Positions 34,565-42,868 of a stretch of DNA of 64,000 bases are shown here, piece after piece (the stretch's first letter is position 1; every line of letters starts with the position of its first letter). A program made the translations under genes and the position numbers. Below the pieces are notes generated by a model. The model was not told the DNA's origin. It searched no databases and was given only the letters and a program-made list of their open reading frames with translations. Origin of the DNA: Streptomyces sp. RKND-216 (GTDB taxonomy: Bacteria; Actinomycetota; Actinomycetes; Streptomycetales; Streptomycetaceae); the NCBI RefSeq assembly GCF_004795255.1, contig NZ_SSBQ01000002.1, positions 3,429,501 to 3,493,500 of the forward strand. The letters run 5' to 3'.

Positions 34565-34592
34565 ACCCCTAGCGCGGGGGTAGGGGTTTTTT
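34565..34592 (+). terminator. Intrinsic terminator between divergent genes
   Basis: ACCCCTA (34565-34571) pairs with TAGGGGT (34581-34587) and runs into six T residues (34587-34592). It is a textbook rho-independent terminator on the plus strand, although no plus-strand gene ends here. Upstream, GTACTC (34520-34525) and GAGTAC (34528-34533) form a short palindrome. Confidence 0.7.
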
Positions 34593-34760
34593 GCGTATCC
34601 GTAGTTCGGCCCACCCGTATAGGTACGCCGCGCATCCGGTCGTACGTTCTCCGTGATCCGCCTCACATCCGGCAGTTCGGGGTGCGAGGTCTGGCGGTTC
34701 ACCGCGGCGGCTGGGAGGCCGGCGTGGAGGCGACCGTTCCCCCACACAAGGAGATTTGAC

Positions 34761-35309
34761 ATGCTCGGAACAGTTCGAAGAGTCGCAGGCGCCGCTCTCG
34801 CCGCGGCCTTGGTGTTCATGCTCCCGGTGACCGCCAACGCGGCCGAGCCCACGGACACCCCGCCCGCCTACTCGGCGACCCTGCTCGGCGAGGAGGGCAA
34901 CCTCGTCGGCGACACCCACGGGGACCACGCCCACTCCGACGCCCCGGCGCCGGCCGCCGAAGACCGCGCCGCCTTCCAGGTCCCGGCCTGGAGCTACCAC
35001 ATCACCGCTTCCTGCAGCGGCTACGAGAGCGCCATCCGCCAGGGCGCCAACTACTGGGGCAGCGGCACCGAGACCTCCTCCAGCGGCACCCCGGTCGAGT
35101 GCACCGGCGGCTACGTCTCCGGCTGCGGCGGCGGCAACGTGGTCGGCTGCAACTGGGGCATGGGCGACCGCATCATGCTCTCCACCATGGTGAACGACTT
35201 CGCCCTGCTCGCCGCGCACGAGTTCGGGCACAACTGGTACGGCCACTCGGCCTCCGGCTGCGCCGACTGGTCCAGCCCCTCGGCGGTGATGCGCACGACC
35301 ATGTGCTGA
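34761..35309 (+). CDS. Secreted small zinc metalloprotease (snapalysin-like, tentative)
   Basis: A 182-residue secreted protein. Signal peptide VRRVAGAALAAALVFMLPVT ends near TANAA; a propeptide with a His/Asp cluster (GDTHGDHAHSD) runs to about residue 75. The mature domain has H153-E-F-G-H157, the zinc-binding HExxH, and six Cys that could form three disulphides. Snapalysins (M7) have HExxHxxGxxD; here the sequence after HEFGH is NWYGHS, giving a histidine at 162 and no Gly/Asp at the normal places. So the fold is metzincin-like but the third ligand is unusual. ATG with AAGGAG 7 bases ahead. Confidence 0.72.
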   Translation: MLGTVRRVAGAALAAALVFMLPVTANAAEPTDTPPAYSATLLGEEGNLVGDTHGDHAHSDAPAPAAEDRAAFQVPAWSYHITASCSGYESAIRQGANYWGSGTETSSSGTPVECTGGYVSGCGGGNVVGCNWGMGDRIMLSTMVNDFALLAAHEFGHNWYGHSASGCADWSSPSAVMRTTMC

Positions 35310-35360
35310 CCGGTCACCGACCGGAGAGCGCCGGCCCCCCACCGGCACTCGGCACCACGA

Positions 35361-35390
35361 ACGGGCCGGCCGCAGCAGCGGCCGGCCCGT
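35361..35390. terminator. Terminator hairpin between converging genes
   Basis: ACGGGCCGGCCGC (35361-35373) pairs perfectly with GCGGCCGGCCCGT (35378-35390), 4-base loop. Confidence 0.8.
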
Positions 35391-35447
35391 CCGCGTGTCC
35401 GGAAACGGCAGCGTCCGGACACCGCCCCGCGTGCGCGCACCGCGGGG

Positions 35448-38330
35448 TCACGGTGCCGCTTCCCCGCCTCCACCGGCCACCCGGTGGTGCTCGGCCAGCG
35501 CCTGCCGTGAATCGACGCCCAACTTCCGTATCGCACGGGCCACGTGGTGCTCCACGGTGCGGGGCGAGAGATGCAGCGTCGCCGCGATCTCCCGGTTCGT
35601 CAGGCCGGTCGCGGCCAGTTCCGCCACCTCCGCCTCACGCGGCGACATACGCTCCGCGTACGCCGGTCGTCCCGGTCGTCTGCGCTGTGCGGCTGGCTGG
35701 TGGGCCCGCAGCACGGCCCGTACCCGCGCCGCGTCCCACGCCGCGCCGAGACCGGTCAGAAGCTCCACGCACCGGGCCAGTTCCCCGCCCGCCGCCTCCG
35801 CCTGCGGACGGTTCCGCCACACGGCGCACCGCCCGGCGCCCTCGGCAGTGAGGGCCTCGGCATAGGGATGGGGCAGGCGGGCGAAGGCGGCGCTCGACTC
35901 CCGGTACAGGCGGGCGGCTTCCTCCCACGCACCGTGGCCCGGCTCCCGCCCGGCGGCTCCGGCCTCCCCGGCCGAGTACCCGACGGCGTGGCCGACGTCG
36001 AGCCCGGCGGCGTGCCCGGCGACCGTCACCGCGTGCGCCACGGCTGCGCCCTCCGCGTCCGCCTCCGCCACCACGGCCCGACACCACAGCAGCGCCGCCT
36101 CCGCCCACGGCGCGTCCCGCCCGTCCAGGCCCGCCGCGAACTCCGCCACCATCGCCCGCGCCGGCTCCCGGTGCCCCGCTCTCACGTGCGCCTCGACCGC
36201 CCAGGGCGCGAACCCCGCGGCCCACACCCACACCCCCTTGCGCCGCAGCCAGTCCCAGGACGCCGTCGCCGCCGCGGACGCGGCCTCCGTCCGCTGCCGC
36301 GCCATCAGCAGTCGGATACGCGCGCCCGCCGCCGTCGCCGCCACTGGTGCCTCGAACACCTCGGACGCCGGCGGGTCGTCGTCCGGCAGCCAGTTCTCCG
36401 CCGTGGCCCAGTCGCCCTTGGCCAGCGCGAGCAGGGCGAGCACCACCCGTGCGTCGTTGGCGATGCCGTCCTCCGCGACCAGCCCGGTGCAGCGTTCGGC
36501 CAGACCCGCCCAGCGCCCGGCGAGCCAGTCGCGGACCAGCCCGGTACCGCGCCCGACACGCTCCAGGAACGGTGCCCCGCTGTTCCGGGCCAACGCGACG
36601 CCTTCGTCCAGTAGTTCGTCGGCCCGCCGGTAGTGGCCCAGGTAGACCGCGCCGTTGGCCGTGTTGCACAGGCCGCGCGCCACCTGCTGCCGCGAGGCCC
36701 GGTCGGTGGCGTCCCGGGGAAGCCGGGCCACCAGCGGCCATGCGGCCGGATCGCCCGCGTTCATCAGCACCGTCGCCCGGCACGCGTCCACCGCCGTCAC
36801 GGCGCCGTCGTCCGCCGACGCGGCGGCCGCCTCCTCGGCGCGCCGCAGCCAGCCGAGGTTCTCCTCCAGCGAGGTACCGGGGAAGAACGGATTGGCCAGC
36901 GCCGCCATCGCACGTGCCGCCAGCGCTGGACGTTCCGTCAACTCCTGTGCCGCACGACGGAGTTCGACGCGACCCTCATCGAAGCGCCGCTTCCGGTTGT
37001 GCAGCAGCAGCCCCAGCTCCAGCCGTATCTCGCCCCGGACGGCCCTCGGCAGCGCCGGGTCCTCCACGATGCCGCGCAGCGCCTGGGCGGTGCCCTCCGA
37101 CCGCACCCCGAGCATCGCGCCCCGGGCGAGGGTCAGCGCCAGCCGGCCACGCCGCTCCGCGGGAACGCCCTTCTCCGCCAGCGCCTGCTCCAGCAGGGCC
37201 AGTGCCGCCGTGTCCTCGCGGACCGCCGCCTCGCCCTCGGCGAGGCGTTCGGCCGCGCGCAGCCAGTCCTCCGTACGGCCGCCTCCGCGCCAGTGGCGGG
37301 CGACCGCCGCCCACGGCGCCGGCTCGCGGGCCGCCAGCAGCGCGGCCGCCCGGTGATGCAGCCGCTCCCGCACCGGGCCGGGCAGCACCCGGTACACCGC
37401 CGAGGCGGCCAGCGGCACGGCGAAGCCGTACCTGCCCTGGCCCGTCTCGTGCAGGGCGGCACACCCGAGCGCGGCGACCAGCGCCCGGTGTCCCTCCTCT
37501 TCACCGAGCCCCGCGACGGCCGTCAGGTCCTGCACCCCGGCAGGCTCGCCCAGTACCGCCGCCGCCCAGACCACGGGGTGGTGCGGCGCGTCCAGGGCGT
37601 CGAGCTGGTCGAGCACCGCCTCCGCGAGCCGCACGGGCACGCCCGCCTCGTCCACGTCCTCGGCGGTGAAGTGGTCGCGTACGTCCGCGTGGTCGCGGCT
37701 CTCGTCAGCGTCGCGCAGCATCCGCAGCAGGTCCACCAGCACCTGCGCCACCCCGGCGGAGTCGCGCAGCAGCCGGTTCACGAACTCCTCCGGGCACCGT
37801 TCCGCGCCCAGCACGTCCCCGGCCAGCGCCCGGACCTGCGCCTCGTCCAGCGGCGGCGGCACGTACCGCAGCACCGACAGCTGCGCCGGATAGTTCGCGG
37901 CACCTCCCAGCGGCAGACCGCGCCGGGGCAGCTGTTCGGGCCGGTAGGTGAGCACGGCGGCGAACCGCTGCGGCGGTTCGCGCAGCAGCCCGCGCAGCAA
38001 CCTCAGGGAGTCGTCGTCCGCGTGCTGCACGTCCTCCACGACCAGCAGCAGCGGACGTACCGCGTTCAGCGCTGCCTCCAGGGCCAGGCAGGCGGTCGCC
38101 GCCCGGTGCTCCGCGGCGGGTGGCTCGGCCACGGCCAGCGCACCGGAGGACCGGAAGCGGACGGCCAGCCGCGGCACCGTGCGCGCCTGGGGCAGTTCCA
38201 GCAGCGCCTCGATCAGGTGGCTCTTGCCGGTCCCGGCGGCCCCCTCGACGAGCAGCAGGGCCGGACTCCCGGCGTCCGCGTCGTCGGTCAGCGCCTCGGT
38301 CAGCGCCCGCTCCCACGCCCGCTCGCACAT
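35448..38330 (-). CDS. Large ATP-binding LuxR (LAL) family regulator
   Basis: A 960-residue regulator of the MalT/LAL type. The N-terminal STAND-like ATPase has Walker A GAAGTGKS (about residues 30-37) and Walker B LLLVVEDVQHADD; the middle is a long helical TPR-like region; the C-terminus is a LuxR helix-turn-helix (MSPREAEVAELAATGLTNRE, then TVEHHVARAIRKLGV). These proteins usually activate transcription after ligand and ATP binding, often inside biosynthetic clusters. The nanocompartment operon starts beyond the next gene, so it could be its pathway regulator, but it is separated by a lipoprotein gene and terminators. ATG with GAGGAGC ahead. Confidence 0.9.
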   Translation of the reverse strand: MCERAWERALTEALTDDADAGSPALLLVEGAAGTGKSHLIEALLELPQARTVPRLAVRFRSSGALAVAEPPAAEHRAATACLALEAALNAVRPLLLVVEDVQHADDDSLRLLRGLLREPPQRFAAVLTYRPEQLPRRGLPLGGAANYPAQLSVLRYVPPPLDEAQVRALAGDVLGAERCPEEFVNRLLRDSAGVAQVLVDLLRMLRDADESRDHADVRDHFTAEDVDEAGVPVRLAEAVLDQLDALDAPHHPVVWAAAVLGEPAGVQDLTAVAGLGEEEGHRALVAALGCAALHETGQGRYGFAVPLAASAVYRVLPGPVRERLHHRAAALLAAREPAPWAAVARHWRGGGRTEDWLRAAERLAEGEAAVREDTAALALLEQALAEKGVPAERRGRLALTLARGAMLGVRSEGTAQALRGIVEDPALPRAVRGEIRLELGLLLHNRKRRFDEGRVELRRAAQELTERPALAARAMAALANPFFPGTSLEENLGWLRRAEEAAAASADDGAVTAVDACRATVLMNAGDPAAWPLVARLPRDATDRASRQQVARGLCNTANGAVYLGHYRRADELLDEGVALARNSGAPFLERVGRGTGLVRDWLAGRWAGLAERCTGLVAEDGIANDARVVLALLALAKGDWATAENWLPDDDPPASEVFEAPVAATAAGARIRLLMARQRTEAASAAATASWDWLRRKGVWVWAAGFAPWAVEAHVRAGHREPARAMVAEFAAGLDGRDAPWAEAALLWCRAVVAEADAEGAAVAHAVTVAGHAAGLDVGHAVGYSAGEAGAAGREPGHGAWEEAARLYRESSAAFARLPHPYAEALTAEGAGRCAVWRNRPQAEAAGGELARCVELLTGLGAAWDAARVRAVLRAHQPAAQRRRPGRPAYAERMSPREAEVAELAATGLTNREIAATLHLSPRTVEHHVARAIRKLGVDSRQALAEHHRVAGGGGEAAP

Positions 38331-38526
38331 GAGAGCGCTCCTCGCTGTCGTCGGTGGGCACGTCCGGTGCCGTCGCCGCCGCCGGTCCCGATGCCACGCT
38401 GCCTATCACGCGCGGGCCCGCACGGACCAGACGTCGTACCAGGTCACCGTGCTTTCCCCCAGGGGCGCCCGACGGATCACGCGGTTCCGCTGGCGGGCCC
38501 CGCGCGGCGCCCTTACGTTGTGCGGC

Positions 38527-38952
38527 ATGCAGAGACGCAGACCCCTCCTACGCCTGGCGGCGACGCTCCTGGCCGCCGTGACGGCCGCGAGTCTCACGGC
38601 CTGCGGCACGAACGGCGCGGACCCGCAGGCGGAGGGCGATCCGGGCGCGTCCGCGACAGCAACGGCCTCCCCGACCCCGAAGCCGCCCGAGCGGATCTGC
38701 GCGGAACTCGTCGGCTACTGGGCCAAGAGGGAACTGAGCGGGGACGGCGGCTACGGCGACTACCAGTCGCGCGGGCTGTCGGACAGCCAGAACAACATCC
38801 TGCTAGAGGTCGTGGCTGAGGCGAAGGCGGAGCGGAGGAAGAACGGCGCCGCCGCGGCGGAGAAGTTCGCCGAACGGGAGGCGAAGCGGCGCTGCGTCGT
38901 CCTCTACGAGAACGGCGGACCCACCGGCTCCTCCGACGGCTGGCCCGCGTAG
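38527..38952 (+). CDS. Hypothetical lipoprotein
   Basis: A 141-residue protein. Lipoprotein signal LLRLAATLLAAVTAASLTAC (lipobox L-T-A-C), then a Pro/Thr/Ala spacer and a small helical domain with Cys in RICAELVGYW and RRCVVLYENGG, which may form a disulphide. The pattern recurs in streptomycete lipoproteins of unknown role. No ribosome site is apparent upstream, so transcription may begin close to the ATG. Confidence 0.75.
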   Translation: MQRRRPLLRLAATLLAAVTAASLTACGTNGADPQAEGDPGASATATASPTPKPPERICAELVGYWAKRELSGDGGYGDYQSRGLSDSQNNILLEVVAEAKAERRKNGAAAAEKFAEREAKRRCVVLYENGGPTGSSDGWPA

Positions 38953-38959
38953 CGCCCTC

Positions 38960-39007
38960 CGGCGGACGAAAGGGGCGCGCGCGTGGCGCGGCCCCTTTCG
39001 TCCGCCG
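38960..39007. terminator. Perfect 17-bp terminator at the end of the nanocompartment operon
   Basis: Arms 38960-38976 and 38991-39007 are exact reverse complements with a 14-base loop, between the converging lipoprotein and MFS genes. It should end the long minus-strand operon. Confidence 0.82.
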
Positions 39008-39034
39008 AGACCCAGCCGGCCCCGGAGAGAGGCC

Positions 39035-40237
39035 CTACGCGCGGGCGCGTGCCGCGGCCGTCCTGCCGGCCAGCAGCGACCCCAGCGCCGCCACCGAGGC
39101 GGCGGCCAGGACCGCGGTGTAGCTGAACTCCGCGAGGACGCCGCCCAGCAGTCCGGCCACGCCGACGCCGATGTCGAAGAACGACGTGACCGCCCCCAGC
39201 GCGGCACCGCGCTCGTTCTCCGGGGCGGCGTCGATGGTGATGAGGGCCAGCGCCGGGTACAGCAGCGTGAAGCCGCCGCCCGCGATCAGCGCGCCGAGCG
39301 CCGCGACCCACAGCGAGGGCGCGAACGCGATCAGGGCGAGGCCCGCCGCCTCCACGAGGGCCGAGATCAGCACCACCCGCAACGCGCCCACCCGGTCCGG
39401 GATGCGCCCGGCGAGCACGCGGACCGTGACGTACGCGGCGCCGAACGCGGACACCAGGACCGAACCGTCGGCGATGTCGCGGGCGGTCATCGCCAGTGCC
39501 CCGAAGCTCACCAGCACGCCGTAGCCGAACGAGCCGCACAGCAGGGAGACGCCGGGCAGCACCGCGGCGCGCGGCAGCAGCTTCGCGGACACCTGCGCGC
39601 CGCGTGCGATGCGGTCGGTCAGGAGGCACACCACGGCGAACGCGACCGCGGGCAGCACGGCCACCGCGATCCACACCGCCGTGAACGAACCGGCCCGGTA
39701 GACCACTTCGCCGAGGATCGGGCCGACGGCGAACCCGGTCCACATGGCGAGGCCGTAGAAGCCGACGATCTGGGCGCGCCGGTCCTGCGGGGCGAGACCG
39801 ACCGTCCACAGCGAGCCCGCCATGAACAGCAGGGCCTCGCCGAGACCCAGCAGGAACCTGCCGGTCCACAGTCCGGCCAACCCCAGCGGCAGCGCGTACA
39901 CGCCCGCGACCATCGTGATGACCAGCGCGCCGAGCATCATGACCTTGCGGCAGCCGTACTGCTGCGCGAGCCGGCCCGCGTACGGGCGTACCAGCAGTGC
40001 CGTCACGCCGGAGACGGCGAAGGTGACGCCCACCTCGAAGGCGGAGCCGCCGAGTTCGCCGGTGACCAGCCGGGGGACGACCGGGATCACCATGCCGACG
40101 GCGGTGAACGTGCACAGCAGTGCGCAGACCAGTCCGACGAAGGTGCCCACCCAGGGCTGCTTCGGGCCCGGCTGCGCGGCGGAGCCCGTACCCGCCGCGC
40201 CTGCCGCCGCGCCCGTGCTCTTCGCGGTGTCAGCCAT
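39035..40237 (-). CDS. MFS exporter of the nanocompartment cluster
   Basis: A 400-residue, 12-helix major facilitator protein. After a 30-residue Ala/Gly-rich N-terminus, helices begin TFVGLVCALLCTFTAVGMVI; the conserved loop 2-3 motif reads GRLAQQYGCRKVMM and helix 5 carries GFAVGPILGE (antiporter motif C-like). It likely exports the pathway product or a related drug. It is the last gene of the operon; its ATG lies inside the shell-protein gene (8-bp overlap), so the two are translationally coupled. Export is inferred from family and position. Confidence 0.88.
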   Translation of the reverse strand: MADTAKSTGAAAGAAGTGSAAQPGPKQPWVGTFVGLVCALLCTFTAVGMVIPVVPRLVTGELGGSAFEVGVTFAVSGVTALLVRPYAGRLAQQYGCRKVMMLGALVITMVAGVYALPLGLAGLWTGRFLLGLGEALLFMAGSLWTVGLAPQDRRAQIVGFYGLAMWTGFAVGPILGEVVYRAGSFTAVWIAVAVLPAVAFAVVCLLTDRIARGAQVSAKLLPRAAVLPGVSLLCGSFGYGVLVSFGALAMTARDIADGSVLVSAFGAAYVTVRVLAGRIPDRVGALRVVLISALVEAAGLALIAFAPSLWVAALGALIAGGGFTLLYPALALITIDAAPENERGAALGAVTSFFDIGVGVAGLLGGVLAEFSYTAVLAAASVAALGSLLAGRTAAARARA

Positions 40238-41078
40238 GTCGGACGCCCCCCTCCGGCACGACGTGGAAGAAGTGGGTGGGCAGCTGGACCGCGACGCCCT
40301 CGTACACCTCGGCGCACACGGCGGTGCCGGGCCGGTCGAAGGTGCCGGCCGGGGGCTGGGCCACCTTCATCACGGACCGGCCGGACTCCAGCAGCCGGGC
40401 GGCCATGGAGAAGTCGCCGACCAGCGCGCAGCCGGGTGCGACGTGCCGGTTGCGGCAGATCTTGACCTTCTCGCGCGCGAGGTCGTCGAGCACGCTGCCG
40501 GAGCCGACCAGTTTCCCGTAGTAGTCGACCGGGTTGACGACCATGGCGTGTCCGGTGCCGCCGGTCTGCTCGATCTCGTCGAATGCGGCGAGCAGCCCGG
40601 AGACGTACGAGCCGCGGTAGGGCAGTTCGGCCACGTCGGGGTGGTCCACCACGTCCAGGGTGAGGGCGCGGTTCTCGGCGGTGCCGAGCCGCACCATCAG
40701 GCGGCGGTCGATGAACTGGACCAGGCTCTCGGGGTGTTCGGCCAGGCCGTCGGGTATCTGCACCCAGCCGGTGATGGGCCGCAGCCGGTACTCGGCGAGG
40801 TCGAAGCGGAACGCGGCCTCGCGCAGCGCCGCCGCGGTCCCGGGCTGGTACGGGCGGGTCTCGAACCAGCCGCGGACGGTGTCCCCGGCGACCCGCTGGT
40901 GTTTGAAGAGGTTGCGGGTGGTCAGGCGCGGCCGGTCCTCGACGGGCTGGAAGGCGTCGCTGAGCGTGTAGTCGAACCACACCTCCGCCTCCGGGCCGTG
41001 GTCGAGGTAGGCGCGGGCGAACCGCTCGCCCGGGGACAGGGCAGTCGCCTTCGGGTCGGTCTCCTGCACGGTGGTCAT
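40230..41078 (-). CDS. HK97-fold encapsulin-like shell protein (natural-product/family 3 type)
   Basis: A 282-residue protein with the layout of HK97-type capsid/encapsulin subunits. An extended arm region (about 65-102) is followed by the spine helix (IPDGLAEHPESLVQFIDRRL, about 108-127), then the A domain with MVVNPVDYYGKL (179-190), the hallmark CALVGDFSMAARLL (217-230), and P-domain strands AEVYEGVAVQLPTHFFHVV (256-274). These correspond to the conserved vNPxd and lvGDf features of the fold. No phage genes surround it; instead it sits inside a biosynthetic operon between a sulfotransferase (22 bp upstream) and an MFS gene (8-bp overlap). It would self-assemble into a nanocompartment. The ATG at 41078 has GAGGA 8 bases ahead; 41084 and 41093 are alternatives. 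Fold call is by eye but strong; function is inferred. Confidence 0.8.
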   Translation of the reverse strand: MTTVQETDPKATALSPGERFARAYLDHGPEAEVWFDYTLSDAFQPVEDRPRLTTRNLFKHQRVAGDTVRGWFETRPYQPGTAAALREAAFRFDLAEYRLRPITGWVQIPDGLAEHPESLVQFIDRRLMVRLGTAENRALTLDVVDHPDVAELPYRGSYVSGLLAAFDEIEQTGGTGHAMVVNPVDYYGKLVGSGSVLDDLAREKVKICRNRHVAPGCALVGDFSMAARLLESGRSVMKVAQPPAGTFDRPGTAVCAEVYEGVAVQLPTHFFHVVPEGGVRHG

Positions 41079-41100
41079 GTGCATCGTCCTCACGGTCGTC

Positions 41101-41835
41101 TCAGGTGGTGGTCAGGGCGTGCTCGACGAGCCGCTCGTAGTAGGGCAGGTGGTGGGCGTGGAAGGCGCGCAGCCGCGGGTCGTCGTGCACGGAGGCCGCG
41201 AACTCCTTGACCGGGGCGCGGAAGCCGGAGCTGGCGATGGCGTCGAGGTGCCAGCGGCGGTTCTGTTCCCACTCGGGGCGTTCGCCGGGCTGCCATTGCA
41301 TCGCCTCGGGCCGGAACGGCAGCCCGACGTGCGCGCAGTACGCCCGTACGACCGCCGGCGGGTCGGCGAGCAGCGACTCGGCGGTGAACACCAGGGGGCG
41401 TTCGCCGGTCGTCTTCCACAGGTGGGTGAAGAGCCGCCACTGGTGTTCGTAGCCGATCTCCGCGCAGGCCAGCGAGGGCTTGACGGCGTGGTGCGAGGCG
41501 ATGGTGCGGGCGGGTTCGCGGACGATGAAGGTGTGCCGGAAGGCGGCCACGTCCTCGGGGTGGTCGAAGAGGTGGGCGTACCGGTACTCCAGGGTGTCCT
41601 TGAAGAACACCGGCCCGTGCGCGCCGAGTTCGGCCAGATGCCGGTACAACTCGCCGGGCGCGCGCACGGTCGTCGGACCCGCGCCGCCCGGCGGCGCGGG
41701 CAGCCGCGTCTCGCCGTGGTCGGTGAGCAGGACCATCGGCTCGTGGACGACCGTGACGTCGCCGCGTTCCATCATCATCCGGACGAACGCGGTGGACACG
41801 GCACGCGGGTGCGCCCAGAGAGCGATGACGGTCAC
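41101..41835 (-). CDS. Sulfotransferase-family enzyme
   Basis: A 244-residue sulfotransferase-like protein that would move a sulfo group from PAPS to a hydroxyl or amine. The 5'-phosphosulfate-binding loop is at the very start, WAHPRAVSTAFVRMM (family form xPRSxST); a 3'-phosphate-binding region is FIVREPARTIASHH. The middle has FFKDTLEYRYAHL and HQWRLFTHLWKTTGERPLVF. The start is a GTG at 41835 that overlaps the aldo-keto reductase stop by 4 bases (GTGA). Sulfotransferases are a recurring partner of natural-product encapsulins. Confidence 0.85.
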   Translation of the reverse strand: MTVIALWAHPRAVSTAFVRMMMERGDVTVVHEPMVLLTDHGETRLPAPPGGAGPTTVRAPGELYRHLAELGAHGPVFFKDTLEYRYAHLFDHPEDVAAFRHTFIVREPARTIASHHAVKPSLACAEIGYEHQWRLFTHLWKTTGERPLVFTAESLLADPPAVVRAYCAHVGLPFRPEAMQWQPGERPEWEQNRRWHLDAIASSGFRAPVKEFAASVHDDPRLRAFHAHHLPYYERLVEHALTTT

Positions 41836-42815
41836 ATCGACCACGCGGTCGGCTGCCGGTCCCAGCGGTGCGCGCGCAGCTCCTCCCGCAGCGCCGGGTC
41901 GAGCGGACGCCCGTCCGAGACGCCGAGGTTGGCGGTGACGTGCGCGGAGCGGCGCATGCCGGGGATGACGGTGGAGACGGCCGGGTGGTCGAGGATGAAG
42001 CGCAGCGACAGCTCCGGCAGGCTCATGCCCTCGGGCAGCAGCTTGGCCAGCGCCTCCGCGCGGTCCACGGTCGGGCCGAGGTTCTCCGGGCCGAAGTAGA
42101 CCGCGCGCCAGTCGTCCTCGGGGAAGACGGTGTCGCGGGAAAGCCTTCCGGTGAGGCCGCCCTCGTCGAAGGGGACGCGGGCGATGATGCCGATGTCGTC
42201 GCGCTGCGCCCGGGCGAACAGTTCGTCCTCGGGAGCCTGGTCGAAGAGGTTGTAGATGACCTGCACGACGTCGACCAGACCGGTGTCGATCGCGCGCAGG
42301 ACGTTGGCCGGCTCCCAGCGGTTGACGCTGATCCCGAAGCCGTCGATGAGGCCGTCGGCCTTGAGTTCGGACACAACGCGTTGCCAGCGCTCGTCGTCGG
42401 CCCAACGGTCCTCCCACACGTGGAACTGGAGCAGGTCGATGCGCTCGACGCCCAGATTCTCCAGGCTCTTGTGGACGTACTCGCGGATGTGGCCGGGCGG
42501 GAAGGCGTCGTCCAGTGTGTCGCCGGGGCGCGGCGGCCACTCGCGGTTGAGCGGCGGCACCTTGGTGGCGATGCGCAGCCGCTCGCCGGGGTGGCGGCGC
42601 AGCAGGTCGCCGAGCATCCGCTCGCTGACGCCGCGGCCATAGACCCAGGCGGTGTCGAAGAACGTGCAGCCCTGTTCCACGGCCTGGTCCAGGCAGGCGG
42701 GCGCGGTGTCGTAGTCCCAGCCGGTGAAGCCGCCGGGGCCGCCGCCGATGCCCCACATGCCGTAGCCGATCTCGCTGACCTGCCAGCCGAGCCGGCCCAT
42801 CGTCCTCTGTCGCAC
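41832..42815 (-). CDS. Aldo-keto reductase
   Basis: A 327-residue NADPH-dependent (alpha/beta)8 reductase. Catalytic tetrad residues are seen in order: Asp and Tyr in FFDTAWVYGRGVSE, Lys in IATKVPP, His in DLLQFHVW. The cofactor end is present in LSLRFILDHPAVSTVIPGMR. In this operon it would reduce the aldehyde released by the NRPS-like reductase domain (inference). The GTG at 42815 has AAAGGA 6 bases ahead; an ATG five codons later is possible. A small stem (GGCCTC 42841-42846 / GAGGCC 42857-42862) lies in the 53-bp gap after the NRPS-like gene. Confidence 0.9.
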   Translation of the reverse strand: MRQRTMGRLGWQVSEIGYGMWGIGGGPGGFTGWDYDTAPACLDQAVEQGCTFFDTAWVYGRGVSERMLGDLLRRHPGERLRIATKVPPLNREWPPRPGDTLDDAFPPGHIREYVHKSLENLGVERIDLLQFHVWEDRWADDERWQRVVSELKADGLIDGFGISVNRWEPANVLRAIDTGLVDVVQVIYNLFDQAPEDELFARAQRDDIGIIARVPFDEGGLTGRLSRDTVFPEDDWRAVYFGPENLGPTVDRAEALAKLLPEGMSLPELSLRFILDHPAVSTVIPGMRRSAHVTANLGVSDGRPLDPALREELRAHRWDRQPTAWSM

Positions 42816-42868
42816 GGTCGTTCCTTTCGAGCGGTGGTGTGGCCTCTGGGGTTCCGGAGGCCGGTGTT

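Noticed and set aside
40230..41078. Prophage major capsid gene
   Set aside because: No terminase, portal, protease, tail, integrase or lysis genes are nearby, and the gene is embedded with overlaps in a biosynthetic operon.
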